Shown piece after piece: positions 25,391 to 34,122 of a stretch of 64,000 bases of DNA. The stretch spans positions 62,001 to 126,000 of the forward strand of contig JAFEEQ010000018.1 in the NCBI GenBank assembly GCA_018241025.1, in the 5' to 3' direction. Origin of the DNA: Pseudomonadota bacterium. GTDB lineage: Bacteria; Pseudomonadota; Alphaproteobacteria; Micropepsales; Micropepsaceae. The stretch's first letter is position 1. Each line of letters opens with the position of its first letter. The notes beneath the pieces are model-generated. The model made no database searches and was not told where the DNA came from. It saw nothing but the letters and a program-made list of their open reading frames with translations. The position numbers were made by a program, and so were the translations under genes.

Positions 25391-25418
25391 TGCAATATGG
25401 CAAAATTATCATATTTCG

Positions 25419-26207
25419 TCAACCCTCGCGCTTGACCGCGCTCTCGTGCCAGCGGTGCAGCAGCGCCCATTCCACTACCGTCAGCGCGAACAGGATCGCG
25501 ATGCCGAGGATCGACAGCAGCGCCAGCGCGGCGAAAGCCTGCGCGGTGTCGAGATTGCGCGTCGACAGGGTGATCACCCAGCCGAGGCCGAGATCGTTGC
25601 CGGAGCCGGCGACGAACTCCGCCGTCACCGCGCCGATCAGCGCCAACCCACCGGAGATCTTCATCCCGGTGAGGATGAAGGGCAGGGCGGAAGGCAGCTG
25701 CACCCGCCACAATATCTGCCAGCGCGAGGCGCCGTAGAGCTTCAGGAGATCGATCAGGTTGTGGTCGGCCGATTTCAGACCCGTGAGAGCGTTCGACAGC
25801 ACGGTGAAGAAGGCGATGATCCAGGCGAGCACGACCAGCACTTCGTTGACGTTGTCGTAGCCGATCCAGATCAGCAGCAGCGGCGCGATCGCCACCACCG
25901 GCGTCACCTGCAGCACGACCGCGAAGGGATAGAGCGCGTATTCGACGATCCGGCTCTGGCTGAACAGCACGGCCAGCGCCACGCCCGCGACGCTCGCGAG
26001 CACGAAGGCCTCGGCGGTGATCTTCAGCGTGAACAGCAGCGCCGGCTGCAGCACGTCCCAATGCGCGATCAGCGCCGTCCAGATATCGCTCGGCGTCGCG
26101 AGGATCAGCGGCGAGATGCCGAGCGCATGCACCCGCCATTCCCACAGCAGCAGCGCTGCCGCGAACACGACGACGGGAACGACGTAGCGCGGCCAATTGG
26201 ATTTCAT
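25419..26207 (-). CDS. ABC transporter permease, SsuC/TauC/NMT1-type
   Basis: 262-aa inner-membrane permease with six helices. The EAA loop is [20 protein letters not shown], which contacts the ATPase. Relatives import nitrate, sulfonate, taurine or the thiamine pyrimidine. It starts within the stop of the ATPase gene (ATGA), so the two are coupled. The matching binding protein is probably the one at 28507. Confidence 0.9.
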   Translation of the reverse strand: MKSNWPRYVVPVVVFAAALLLWEWRVHALGISPLILATPSDIWTALIAHWDVLQPALLFTLKITAEAFVLASVAGVALAVLFSQSRIVEYALYPFAVVLQVTPVVAIAPLLLIWIGYDNVNEVLVVLAWIIAFFTVLSNALTGLKSADHNLIDLLKLYGASRWQILWRVQLPSALPFILTGMKISGGLALIGAVTAEFVAGSGNDLGLGWVITLSTRNLDTAQAFAALALLSILGIAILFALTVVEWALLHRWHESAVKREG

Positions 26208-26947
26208 GCCATCGCCTCCTTCAGCGCTGCCGAAACCCGCGCGGCTTCGGCGGTGAACTGCGGCGTCAGGCGATAGCTCTCGTCGCGCACCGCCGGCGGG
26301 GTCAGCGTCAGGTCGGCGGCGACGCGGCCGGGGCGCGGACGCATCACCACCACGCGCGACGACAAATAGGTGCTCTCGTAGACCGAATGGGTGACGAAGA
26401 TCACCGTCAACCTGTCTTCCGCCCAGAGCGACAGCAGGTCGTCGTTCAGCGCCTGCCGCGTCAGCTCGTCGAGCGCCGCGAAAGGTTCGTCCATCAGCAG
26501 CAGCTTCGGCTCCGCCGCCATCGCGCGGGCGATGGAAACGCGCATCTTCATGCCGCCCGAAAGCTCGCGCGGATAGCTCTTCTCGAAACCGGCCAGCCCG
26601 ACCCGCGCCAACGCCCGCGCCGCGCGCGCTTCGGCTTCGGCCTTGCGCACGCCCTTGAGGTCGAGCGGCAGGCGCACATTGCCGAGCGCTGTCGCCCACG
26701 GCATCAGCGTCGGCTCCTGGAACACGAAGCCGAGCTCCGGCCGTTCGCCCGGAAACGTCACCGTCCCGGCGTCGGGGGTGAGCAGCCCGGCGACGATGCG
26801 CAGCGCCGTCGACTTGCCGCACCCGCTCGGCCCGACCAGCGAGAGGAATTCGCCCTCGGCGACATCGAGATCCAGCCGCGCAATCGCCTGCGTTCCGTTG
26901 TCGAACCGTTTGGAAATGCCGGAAAGGGAGAGGAGGGGAGGGGCCAT
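26204..26947 (-). CDS. ABC transporter ATP-binding protein, SsuB/TauB-type
   Basis: 247-aa ATPase: Walker [10 protein letters not shown] (about 39-47), Q-loop [10 protein letters not shown], signature [14 protein letters not shown], Walker B LLLMDEP and H-loop VTHSVYE. Drives the permease encoded immediately downstream. Start at 26947 gives the typical N-terminus; an extra ten residues upstream are not expected. Confidence 0.92.
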   Translation of the reverse strand: MAPPLLSLSGISKRFDNGTQAIARLDLDVAEGEFLSLVGPSGCGKSTALRIVAGLLTPDAGTVTFPGERPELGFVFQEPTLMPWATALGNVRLPLDLKGVRKAEAEARAARALARVGLAGFEKSYPRELSGGMKMRVSIARAMAAEPKLLLMDEPFAALDELTRQALNDDLLSLWAEDRLTVIFVTHSVYESTYLSSRVVVMRPRPGRVAADLTLTPPAVRDESYRLTPQFTAEAARVSAALKEAMA

Positions 26948-27022
26948 GCGACGGACACATAAACACAATTGCCCCACCTCACCAAAGCCCTACAGTCGCC
27001 GCACACCGCGCCGGAGATGCCC

Positions 27023-27823
27023 ATGAACTACGCCGACTTCCAGTTCCTGCTGTTCGACAGGAAGCCCGACGGCGTCCTCGTCATCACCCTCAACCGGCCG
27101 GAGGCGATGAATGCGACCAACGCGCGGCTACATTACGAGCTCACGCAGATCTGGCCGCTGATCGATGCCGATCCGGAGATTCGCGTTGCGATCGTCACCG
27201 GCGCGGGCGAGCGGGCGTTTTCCGCCGGCGGCGATCTCGACTGGGTTGCGCAGACCGCGGGCAATCCGTCCCAGGTCGCGACCACGATGAAGGAAGCCGG
27301 CGACATCGTCTTCAACATGCTGGCCTGCGAGAAGCCGATCGTCTCGGCGATCAACGGCGTCGCGGTCGGCGCCGGCCTTGCCGTGGCGCTGATGGCCGAC
27401 ATCTCGATCATGGCGGAGGAGGCGCGCATCACCGACGGCCATGTCCGCCTCGGCGTCAGCGCCGGCGATCACGCGGTGATCCTCTGGCCGCTGCTCTGCG
27501 GCATGGCGAAGGCGAAGTACTATCTGATGACCGCCGATTTCGTCGACGGCAAGGAAGCCGAGCGCATCGGCCTCGTCAGCCTCTGCGTCCCGCGCGCCCA
27601 GCTGATGGAGCGCGCCCTCGCCACGGCGGCGAAGCTCGCGACCGGCAGCCAGCAGGCGATCCGCTTCACCAAGCGCTCGCTCAACAACTGGCTGCGCCAC
27701 TTCCAGCCGGCCTTCGATGCGTCGCTGGCGATGGAGATGCTGTGCTTCCTCGGCGGCGACGTCCCCGAAGGCATCGCCGCAATCCGCGAAAAACGCGACC
27801 CGAAATTCCCGTCGGCGCGGTGA
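27023..27823 (+). CDS. Crotonase-superfamily protein lacking hydratase glutamates
   Basis: 266-aa enoyl-CoA hydratase/isomerase-fold protein with the CoA/oxyanion segments GERAFSAGGDLDW and INGVAVGAGLAVALMADISI. The two catalytic glutamates of enoyl-CoA hydratase fall on A in GAGLAVAL and H in TDGHVRLGV, so water addition is unlikely; isomerase, hydrolase or another acyl-CoA reaction is more plausible. ATG 27023 is preceded by GGAG at a proper distance; ATG 27017 lies too close to it. A strong terminator follows the stop. Confidence 0.85.
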   Translation: MNYADFQFLLFDRKPDGVLVITLNRPEAMNATNARLHYELTQIWPLIDADPEIRVAIVTGAGERAFSAGGDLDWVAQTAGNPSQVATTMKEAGDIVFNMLACEKPIVSAINGVAVGAGLAVALMADISIMAEEARITDGHVRLGVSAGDHAVILWPLLCGMAKAKYYLMTADFVDGKEAERIGLVSLCVPRAQLMERALATAAKLATGSQQAIRFTKRSLNNWLRHFQPAFDASLAMEMLCFLGGDVPEGIAAIREKRDPKFPSAR

Positions 27824-27850
27824 CCGGGGGTATTATTCCGTCACAAGAGA

Positions 27851-27892
27851 CTGTCATGGCCCGCTTTTGCGGGCCATGACAGTGTTGTTTTT
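27851..27892 (+). terminator. Rho-independent terminator
   Basis: A perfect 14-bp stem CTGTCATGGCCCGC / GCGGGCCATGACAG with a TTTT loop (27851-27882), followed by TGTTGTTTTT. It ends the crotonase transcript; the opposite strand has a weaker A-rich flank. Confidence 0.9.
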
Positions 27893-27937
27893 GACAAATG
27901 CGTTTGATCAGGAAAGTTCAAGCATACGCAGAGAGAC

Positions 27938-28504
27938 CTACACCCGCCCCTCGATCCGGCTGTCCGGCACCAGCCAGATCAGCGCGACCAGCACGTAGCA
28001 CGCGATCCCCGCCAGCGGCTGCCAGAACGTCAGCCCGATGCCGACGATATAAAGCGTCGTCGAGACGATCCCCTTCACGTCCCAGCCCACGGCGCGCGCC
28101 AGCAGGCTGTCCGGATTCGCCGCGATCAGCGCGCGGGTCAGGATGTAGTAGGCGATGCTCGGCATCAGCAGCGAAAGACCGTAAACCGCCACCGGCCAGG
28201 TCGCATAGCCGCTCTCGCCCATCCAGCGCGTGGTGAAGGGAACGAGCGAGAGCCAGAACAGAAGATGCAGGTTCGCCCACAGCACGCCGCCGGTCACGCG
28301 ATGCGCCGCGTGCAGCGTGTGGTGATGGTTGCTCCAATAGATCCCGACATAGAGGAAGCTGAAGGCATAAAGCAGCAGCAGCGGCCAGGTCCCGGCCAGC
28401 GCCTCGAACGACGCGCCATCCGGCGTCTTCAGGTCGAGCACCATGATGGTGATGATGATGGCGATCACGCCATCGCTGAACGCCTCGACCCGGCCCTTGC
28501 CCAT
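27938..28504 (-). CDS. TMEM175-family (DUF1211) potassium channel-like protein
   Basis: 188-aa membrane protein with six hydrophobic segments and the N-terminal signature RVEAFSDGVIAI (RxxxFSD), typical of bacterial TMEM175 potassium channels. IYWSNHHHTLHAAHRV follows helix 2-3 as in the family. Probably a K+-selective leak channel. It begins 2 bases after the binding-protein gene and is likely co-transcribed with it, which looks fortuitous in function. Confidence 0.88.
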   Translation of the reverse strand: MGKGRVEAFSDGVIAIIITIMVLDLKTPDGASFEALAGTWPLLLLYAFSFLYVGIYWSNHHHTLHAAHRVTGGVLWANLHLLFWLSLVPFTTRWMGESGYATWPVAVYGLSLLMPSIAYYILTRALIAANPDSLLARAVGWDVKGIVSTTLYIVGIGLTFWQPLAGIACYVLVALIWLVPDSRIEGRV

Positions 28505-28506
28505 CG

Positions 28507-29499
28507 CTACTCGAACCGCATCGGCAGCGCGTGCACGAAACGCAGGTCGTAGGCCTTCTTGTAATTCAGCTTCGGATCGTAGAGCCCTTCCTTCACCATC
28601 GTGTCGAAGAACTGCTTCCACTTCGCGTCCGTCATCACGCCCAGCCCCATCGTCTCCGCATCGCCCGAGATCGCGATGCCGTACGCCTTCAGCTTCAGGA
28701 TCGCCTGGCGGATCAGCGCGTCGCTCATCTCCGGGTTGTCCTTCTTGATGAGCGCATTCGCCTTCGACGGATCGCCGTTCAGGTAATGCAGCCAGCCGAT
28801 ATGCGATGCGGTCACGAAAGCCTGCACCGCCTTCGGATTGCCGTCGATCCAGCTCTGCGGCGCGAACACCATGTTGGCATAGCCGGGGAAGCCGTTATCG
28901 GCGAGCAGGAAGACCTGCGGCTTGAAATGTGCCTGGGTCTCGATCGTATAGGGCTCGCTCGAGAGATAGCCTTCCTGGATCGCCTTCGGATCGGCGAGGA
29001 ACGGCGCCAGGTTGAAGGTGTATTTGCGGATCTGCGTGTCGCTGAAGCCGTACTTCGCCTTCAGCCAGGGCCACCACGCCACCGTCGCCGCGTCGCTGAT
29101 CATGATCGGCTTGCCCTTCATGTCGGCGAGGCGTTTCACGTCGGGGCGCGGATGGGTGAGGAGAACCTGCGGGTTCTTCTGGAACACCGCCATCACCGCG
29201 CGGATCGGCGCGCCGACCTTCACGAGGTTCAGCGCGATGAAGCAGTCCGAGCCGATGCCGAAATCCGCCGCGCCGCCGGCCAGCATCTGCGGCACGTTCA
29301 CGCTCGGCCCGCCCTCGATGATCTTCACGTCGAGGCCGAAGCGGGCATAGGTCCCGTCGGCCAGCGCCTGGTAGAAGCCGCCATGCTCCGCCTGCGCCTT
29401 CCAGTCGGTGACAAAGCGGATCTTGGTCAGGGGGGCGGCCCCGGCGACCACGGGCAACAGAAGCAACGCGGCAAGGGCGAAGACCAGGCGTTTGAACAT
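28507..29499 (-). CDS. ABC transporter substrate-binding protein, NMT1/THI5-like
   Basis: 330-aa periplasmic binding protein with a signal peptide (FKRLVFALAALLLLPVVAGA). The mature domain starts with IRFVTDWKAQAEHGGFYQA, the NMT1/SsuA type opening, and includes GGAADFGIGSDCFIAL. Likely binds an organosulfur, nitrate-like or pyrimidine ligand and feeds the permease/ATPase at 25419-26947. ATG 29499 chosen because GGAG lies eight bases upstream. Confidence 0.85.
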   Translation of the reverse strand: MFKRLVFALAALLLLPVVAGAAPLTKIRFVTDWKAQAEHGGFYQALADGTYARFGLDVKIIEGGPSVNVPQMLAGGAADFGIGSDCFIALNLVKVGAPIRAVMAVFQKNPQVLLTHPRPDVKRLADMKGKPIMISDAATVAWWPWLKAKYGFSDTQIRKYTFNLAPFLADPKAIQEGYLSSEPYTIETQAHFKPQVFLLADNGFPGYANMVFAPQSWIDGNPKAVQAFVTASHIGWLHYLNGDPSKANALIKKDNPEMSDALIRQAILKLKAYGIAISGDAETMGLGVMTDAKWKQFFDTMVKEGLYDPKLNYKKAYDLRFVHALPMRFE

Positions 29500-29592
29500 G
29501 TACACGGCTCCGGCAGGGGCCGCCTTTGCTAGCAGCGCATCGCCGCGCCGCCAAGCCTTCTACCCGTCATGTTTGGCCGTCATACTGCGTCC

Positions 29593-30360
29593 ATGTCCGC
29601 CGCCCTCCGCGCCCGCGCCGTCCTGCTCGGCGACCGCCTCGCCATCGAGCGGGCGCGCTACAGCCGCGTCGTGTCTACCGCGCCGTTCTGCTACCAGCTC
29701 GGCGACGGCTATGTCGTCGGCTTCCGCTATGGCGCGGTGGTCCTGGTCGGGCTCAGCGAGGCCGACGAGAAACGCGCCCTCGCATGGTTCGGCGAGGAAA
29801 CCGTCCACGCCATCGAGCCGGAAGAGGAGCGGGTGTCCATCGCGCTCGAAGCGGTTGAGGAAGGGCCGAACGCCGACGGCATCCTGCGCCTTCAGACGCT
29901 CGACCTGTCGCGGGTGCTGGTGCTCGCCAACATCCTGGCCAAGAGCGTCGCGCTGGCGCGTTACGAGCGCGAGATCGCCCAGGTTTTCGACACCATCGAG
30001 CCGGAAGCCCGGGCGATGGCCGATAACGGCCGCCTGCCGCGGGCGCGCCGCCCGCTGCTCCGGCTGATCGGCTCGGCGCTTCTGGCCCAGCATCGCGTCG
30101 CCGGCCGTATCGCCTTCGCCGAGAAGCCCGACGTGCTCTGGGATCACCCCGAACTCGGCCGTCTCTACGCCAAACTGGAAGACGAATACGAGATCGTCGA
30201 GCGCGGCACGCTGCTCGGCGGCAAGCTCGAGGTCATCGGCACCGTGGCGGAGACCTTTACCGACATGATCGACACCGCGCGCTCTGCCCGGCTCGAAATC
30301 CTGATCACCGTCCTCATCCTCGCCGAACTCGTCATCGCGGCGCTGGAGCTGTTCCGCTGA
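29593..30360 (+). CDS. RMD1/DUF155 family protein
   Basis: 255-aa protein resembling yeast Rmd1/Sif2 (DUF155): a cytosolic alpha/beta domain (DGYVVGFRYGAVVLVGLSE, EPEEERVSIALEAVEEGPNADGILRLQTLDLS), a helical part and one C-terminal membrane helix (EILITVLILAELVIAALELF). Function in bacteria is unknown; relatives act in respiratory or membrane processes. ATG 29569 is an alternative start. Confidence 0.8.
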   Translation: MSAALRARAVLLGDRLAIERARYSRVVSTAPFCYQLGDGYVVGFRYGAVVLVGLSEADEKRALAWFGEETVHAIEPEEERVSIALEAVEEGPNADGILRLQTLDLSRVLVLANILAKSVALARYEREIAQVFDTIEPEARAMADNGRLPRARRPLLRLIGSALLAQHRVAGRIAFAEKPDVLWDHPELGRLYAKLEDEYEIVERGTLLGGKLEVIGTVAETFTDMIDTARSARLEILITVLILAELVIAALELFR

Positions 30361-30429
30361 ACGTCACTGCGGAACGAGGCGCAAGCTGCAATTTCTTGCA
30401 ATATCGCGAGCAATATCATAATTTGCGCC

Positions 30430-30852
30430 ATGCGGCTGGTGCTTGACACAGCAGTCATGGTGGCTGCGATCCGGAGCGATCAGGGCGCGTCGCGTCGACT
30501 TCTGCGGGGAGCGCTGGAGCGGCAGGGGATTGCGATGTTGGTCTCCGTTCCGCTTCTGATCGAATACGAAGCGGTCATGACCAGGCGCGAGCACTTGATC
30601 GCATCGGGTTTGTCGGTGCGGGATGTCGGCGTTCTGCTCGACGCCGTGGCGAAAGTGGCCGAACCCGTGCAGTTCGACTTTCTCTGGCGTCCGGCTTTGC
30701 CGGATCCGGACGACGACATGGTGCTGGAAACGGCTGTGAATGGCGCAGCAGCGGCGGTCGTCACGTTCAACCGGCGGGATTTTGCTGTGTCCGCGAGTCA
30801 ATTCGGCCTTCAGGTATGGCTTCCGGCAGACGCGTTAAGGCGATGGGAGTGA
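30430..30852 (+). CDS. PIN-family toxin (COG1569 type)
   Basis: 140-aa PIN nuclease: D6 in LVLDTAVMVAAIRS, E in LLIEYEAVM, the acidic cluster LPDPDDDMVLETAV and VTFNRRDF. This subgroup (putative TA toxin component, PIN family) pairs with a downstream ribbon-helix-helix antitoxin, as here. An RNase activity on cellular RNA is expected. The region 30361-30429 before it is AT-richer and probably holds its promoter. Confidence 0.85.
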   Translation: MRLVLDTAVMVAAIRSDQGASRRLLRGALERQGIAMLVSVPLLIEYEAVMTRREHLIASGLSVRDVGVLLDAVAKVAEPVQFDFLWRPALPDPDDDMVLETAVNGAAAAVVTFNRRDFAVSASQFGLQVWLPADALRRWE

Positions 30853-30856
30853 TGTG

Positions 30857-31129
30857 ATGAGAAAGAGCAATTTCGCCCTCCGGCTTCAGCCCTCCCTGTT
30901 GGATGAGGCGCGCAAGCTGGCCGAAATCGAAGGCGTCGCGCTGAACCAGTTCATCAACGTCGCGGTCGCCGAGAAGGTGTCTGCCCTGCGGACCGAGAAC
31001 TATCTCGAAGCCCGTGCGGCGCGTGGCAGCGTGCCCAAGGCGCTGGCGGTGCTTGATCGCGCCGGTGTCGGACGGCGGCCCGACAAGGGCGATGCGCTCC
31101 CCAAGCGCAAGCCGCGGCCCAGCCGCTGA
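30857..31129 (+). CDS. Ribbon-helix-helix antitoxin (HicB-like)
   Basis: 90-aa protein with an N-terminal Arc/HicB-type motif KSNFALRLQPSLLDEARKLAE and ALNQFINVAVAEKV, then a basic tail. It acts as antitoxin and operon repressor to the PIN toxin just before it. Start ATG 30857 with GGGAG eight bases upstream. Confidence 0.8.
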   Translation: MRKSNFALRLQPSLLDEARKLAEIEGVALNQFINVAVAEKVSALRTENYLEARAARGSVPKALAVLDRAGVGRRPDKGDALPKRKPRPSR

Positions 31130-31144
31130 GCCGCAAGACATACG

Positions 31145-32764
31145 CTATTGCGGCGCTGGTCCGCTGACGGGCGCGATCTCGGCCCGGCGAAAATGTTCGC
31201 GGCCGAGATCGCGTTCGATTTGCCGCTGGTCCGGCGCGGGATAGACACCTTCGGCCGTCGCCGCGATACCTGCTTCGGTCAAAACCGCGGCAACGCCCTG
31301 AGCCCGCTTCAGCGCTGCGGCGCGTCCGGCACGGGCGTTGCGCACGGCGCTGTCGGAGAAGCCGGTGATCGCTACGGCCTTCACGTTCGCCGCGTGCAGG
31401 GCCCACGCGATGTCGGCCAGCATCGCCTTTGCCGGGTCGTCGAGCGTGCTGCTGCCAGATGCGAACGGAATCGCCGGGAGCGGCTGGCCGTCGAGACGCA
31501 GGCTCACCGACCACCCGGCATGCGCCGCGGTGAAAGCCTTGCTCGCCTTCGCCAGTGCCTGGAGCTTGCCATCGTCGAGCGGGCCGGGATGCAGCGCGAC
31601 AAGGCGGTGTGTCTCGTCCACCGAAATATCGAGCAGCGGCAGCCCGAAAGCCAGCGCCGCGATCCGCGCCCAGTCCGGCTTCACCGGCGGGCGTGCGCTC
31701 GCAACCGCGGTGAGACGCCGCGTCAGTTCGTCGAAGGCCTGCGCGTCGACGGTGCGCTTCGCTTCGATCGGCACCTGCGACAGCGTCAGTCGCACGGGTT
31801 CGGCCAGCCGCGCATTCAGTGCCGCCTGCAGGCGCCGCTCCGCGCCGGGATCGACCTTGCGCACCATCACCAGCGCCTCGGCATGCACCGGCGCCGTCTC
31901 GCTGAAGGTCACGTTGACGCCATAGATCTGGTTGTCGCTGCCGGCATAGAAATTCTCGATCGTCTTGCGCACCGTCGCGGTCTCTACCGCCTCGCGCGCG
32001 ATCCGGCTCAGCGAGAATCCGAGCGGGATCGACAGCACGCCGAAGACGACGACGATGCTCAGCGTCTGCCACATCGTCGTGCCCGCCGGATGGTGCACGC
32101 CGAATCCGAACACCCGCGCGACTACGCTCGCCGTCAGGCCGATGGCGAGCAGGTTGGTCATGAAGAGCCCGGCCGAGCCGCTGAACACCGCCCAGTTCCA
32201 GGTCGCGACCCCGAAGCCGACCACCGCCAGCGGCGGCATCAGGGCGGTGGCGATGGCGACGCCGACAAGCCCTTCGCCCTTGTGCTGCGCCACTGCATAG
32301 GCGCCGGCTATGCCGGCAAAGACCGCGACCAGCAGGTCGAAGAAATTCGGCCGCGTCCGCGCGACGATTTCCGGCGTGAGTTCCTTCAGCGGCGAAAGCC
32401 AGACGAGCGCGGCGGCCAGCGCCACCGCCATCGCCGCGCCGGCCGCCAGCGTCAGCAGGCCGCGCAGCGCCAGGCCGCGGTCGAGCGTGGTCAGCGCATA
32501 GCCCGACAGGATGATCGGGCTCATCAATGGCGAGATCAGCATCGCGCCGATCACCACGGCCGGAGACGAGAGCAGCAGGCCGAGAATCGCGATCGCCGAG
32601 GACAGCGCCGTCATCATCCCGTAGCGCAGCGAGAAACTGCCGTCTTCGGCAAGCTGCTTCATCACCGCGTCATGGGCGATGTGCCGGCCGGGCAGGCGCA
32701 GCCAGCGTCCGACGGTGTCCTGCGCCTCCGCGATCCTGCTGCGCAGTTCCGTCACCATGGCCAT
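31145..32764 (-). CDS. DUF389 membrane protein fused to an OmpA-like domain
   Basis: 539 aa. Residues about 40-260 are the DUF389 module (helices with AVVIGAMLISPLMSPII and GVAIATALMPPLAVVGFG). A cytoplasmic/periplasmic linker follows, and the last about 110 residues (IPFASGSSTLDDPAKAMLAD, VKAVAITGFSDSAVRNARAG) are an OmpA/MotB-like peptidoglycan-binding fold, with most key residues of that family kept. Function is unknown. Start 32764 is preceded by GGA at a fair distance; 32758 is possible. Convergent to the RHH gene. Confidence 0.8.
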   Translation of the reverse strand: MAMVTELRSRIAEAQDTVGRWLRLPGRHIAHDAVMKQLAEDGSFSLRYGMMTALSSAIAILGLLLSSPAVVIGAMLISPLMSPIILSGYALTTLDRGLALRGLLTLAAGAAMAVALAAALVWLSPLKELTPEIVARTRPNFFDLLVAVFAGIAGAYAVAQHKGEGLVGVAIATALMPPLAVVGFGVATWNWAVFSGSAGLFMTNLLAIGLTASVVARVFGFGVHHPAGTTMWQTLSIVVVFGVLSIPLGFSLSRIAREAVETATVRKTIENFYAGSDNQIYGVNVTFSETAPVHAEALVMVRKVDPGAERRLQAALNARLAEPVRLTLSQVPIEAKRTVDAQAFDELTRRLTAVASARPPVKPDWARIAALAFGLPLLDISVDETHRLVALHPGPLDDGKLQALAKASKAFTAAHAGWSVSLRLDGQPLPAIPFASGSSTLDDPAKAMLADIAWALHAANVKAVAITGFSDSAVRNARAGRAAALKRAQGVAAVLTEAGIAATAEGVYPAPDQRQIERDLGREHFRRAEIAPVSGPAPQ

Positions 32765-32883
32765 CCCGTTTTTCCGGATCCCTTCTAGTCGGCGCGCGCG
32801 TCCGATGTAAGCGGCTTGCGCAGTTAAGCACAAAGCCCAATGGCGGTCCCTCGCGCGCATGCTAGTCTCGGGGGCGATTTCCC

Positions 32884-34119
32884 GTGTCTGGATTCATGCT
32901 CGCCGTCATCGCCGCCTTTCTTGCCGCGGGCATGGTGTTCGCCGCCCTCACCTTCACGCCGATCCGCCGTTCGCAGGCGTGGTCCGCCACGGTCACCCCG
33001 CTCGCCTCCATCATCGGCTCCGGCTTCCTGATCTGCGGGCCGCTGCTGGCAAAGGAGTTCGGCCTGGCCGCGGCCGGCGCCATGGCCGCGCTTCTCGTCA
33101 TCGCCTATTTCGTCGGCAGCGTGATCCGCTTCAACATCCGCCATGCCGAGCCGGTGCTCGCGGCCTGCGACTTTCACGATCCGCTGGCCTGGCTGGCCCG
33201 CGCCGGGCAGGCGATCCTGGCGATCTCCTATGCGATTTCCGTCGCCTATTATCTGAAGCTGCTGGCCGAGTTCGTGCTGCACGGTTTCGGCTATCGCCAC
33301 GAGCTGTTGTCGAAGATCTTCGTGACCGCGCTGCTCGGCGCCCTCGTCGTCACCGCGCTGACCGGCGGCTTCCATCGCGTGCTGAAGCTCGCCCATGCCA
33401 CGGTGTCGCTCAAGCTCGCGGTCATCGCCGGGCTTCTGGTCGCGCTCGCGGTCTACTGGTGGAGCGCGACTTCGGCACCGGTGATCGTCGCCACGCCGAA
33501 GCCATCGCTCCACGCGCTCGGCCTGCTCTTCGGCCTTCTCATCACCGTGCAGGGCTTCGAGACCTCGCGCTATCTCGGCGAGGAGTTCGATCCCGGCATG
33601 CGAATCCGCACGATGCGCTACGCCCAGTGGCTCTCCTCGGCGATCTATCTGCTCTACATCGTCCTGCTCACGCCCTTCCTCGACCGCGCCGCGCATACCG
33701 AAGGCGTTGCCGGCGTGCTCGACATCTTCGCCTTCATCGCGCCGGTGCTCGGCGGCTTCGTCCTGTTCGGCGCGGCGGCGAGCCAGATCAGCGCGGCGGT
33801 GGCCGACTCGATCGGCGCCGCCGGTCTCGCCGAGGAAGTCTCGCGCAAGCGGCTCAGCGAGCGCGAGGCTTTCCTCGCCGCCGGCGCGCTCTCGGTTCTG
33901 GTGGTGTGGCTCACCGATCCGTTCCAGGTCGTCGCGCTCGCCTCGCGCGCCTTCGCGGTCTACTACGCGGTGCAGTGCGCCATCGCCGTGATCGTCTCGC
34001 TCCGCCTCCAGAAGGACGGCATCCGTCCGCTCATCGGCCTCGCCACGCTGCGCGTCGCGCTCATGGGCCTGATCTGCATCGCCGCCGCTCTCGCGGGTGC
34101 CCCGGCCGAAGGCGGCTGA
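32884..34119 (+). CDS. Multi-pass membrane protein (APC-like transporter)
   Basis: 411-aa protein with 11-12 hydrophobic helices, resembling amino-acid-permease/LeuT-fold transporters: SIIGSGFLICGPLLAKEFGL near helix 1 and the FETSRYLGEEFDPGMRIRTMR loop, as in some Alphaproteobacteria-specific families. No substrate can be inferred. Starts at GTG 32884 or ATG 32896; no strong ribosome site. Divergent from DUF389 gene. Confidence 0.65.
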   Translation: MSGFMLAVIAAFLAAGMVFAALTFTPIRRSQAWSATVTPLASIIGSGFLICGPLLAKEFGLAAAGAMAALLVIAYFVGSVIRFNIRHAEPVLAACDFHDPLAWLARAGQAILAISYAISVAYYLKLLAEFVLHGFGYRHELLSKIFVTALLGALVVTALTGGFHRVLKLAHATVSLKLAVIAGLLVALAVYWWSATSAPVIVATPKPSLHALGLLFGLLITVQGFETSRYLGEEFDPGMRIRTMRYAQWLSSAIYLLYIVLLTPFLDRAAHTEGVAGVLDIFAFIAPVLGGFVLFGAAASQISAAVADSIGAAGLAEEVSRKRLSEREAFLAAGALSVLVVWLTDPFQVVALASRAFAVYYAVQCAIAVIVSLRLQKDGIRPLIGLATLRVALMGLICIAAALAGAPAEGG

Positions 34120-34122
34120 CCC

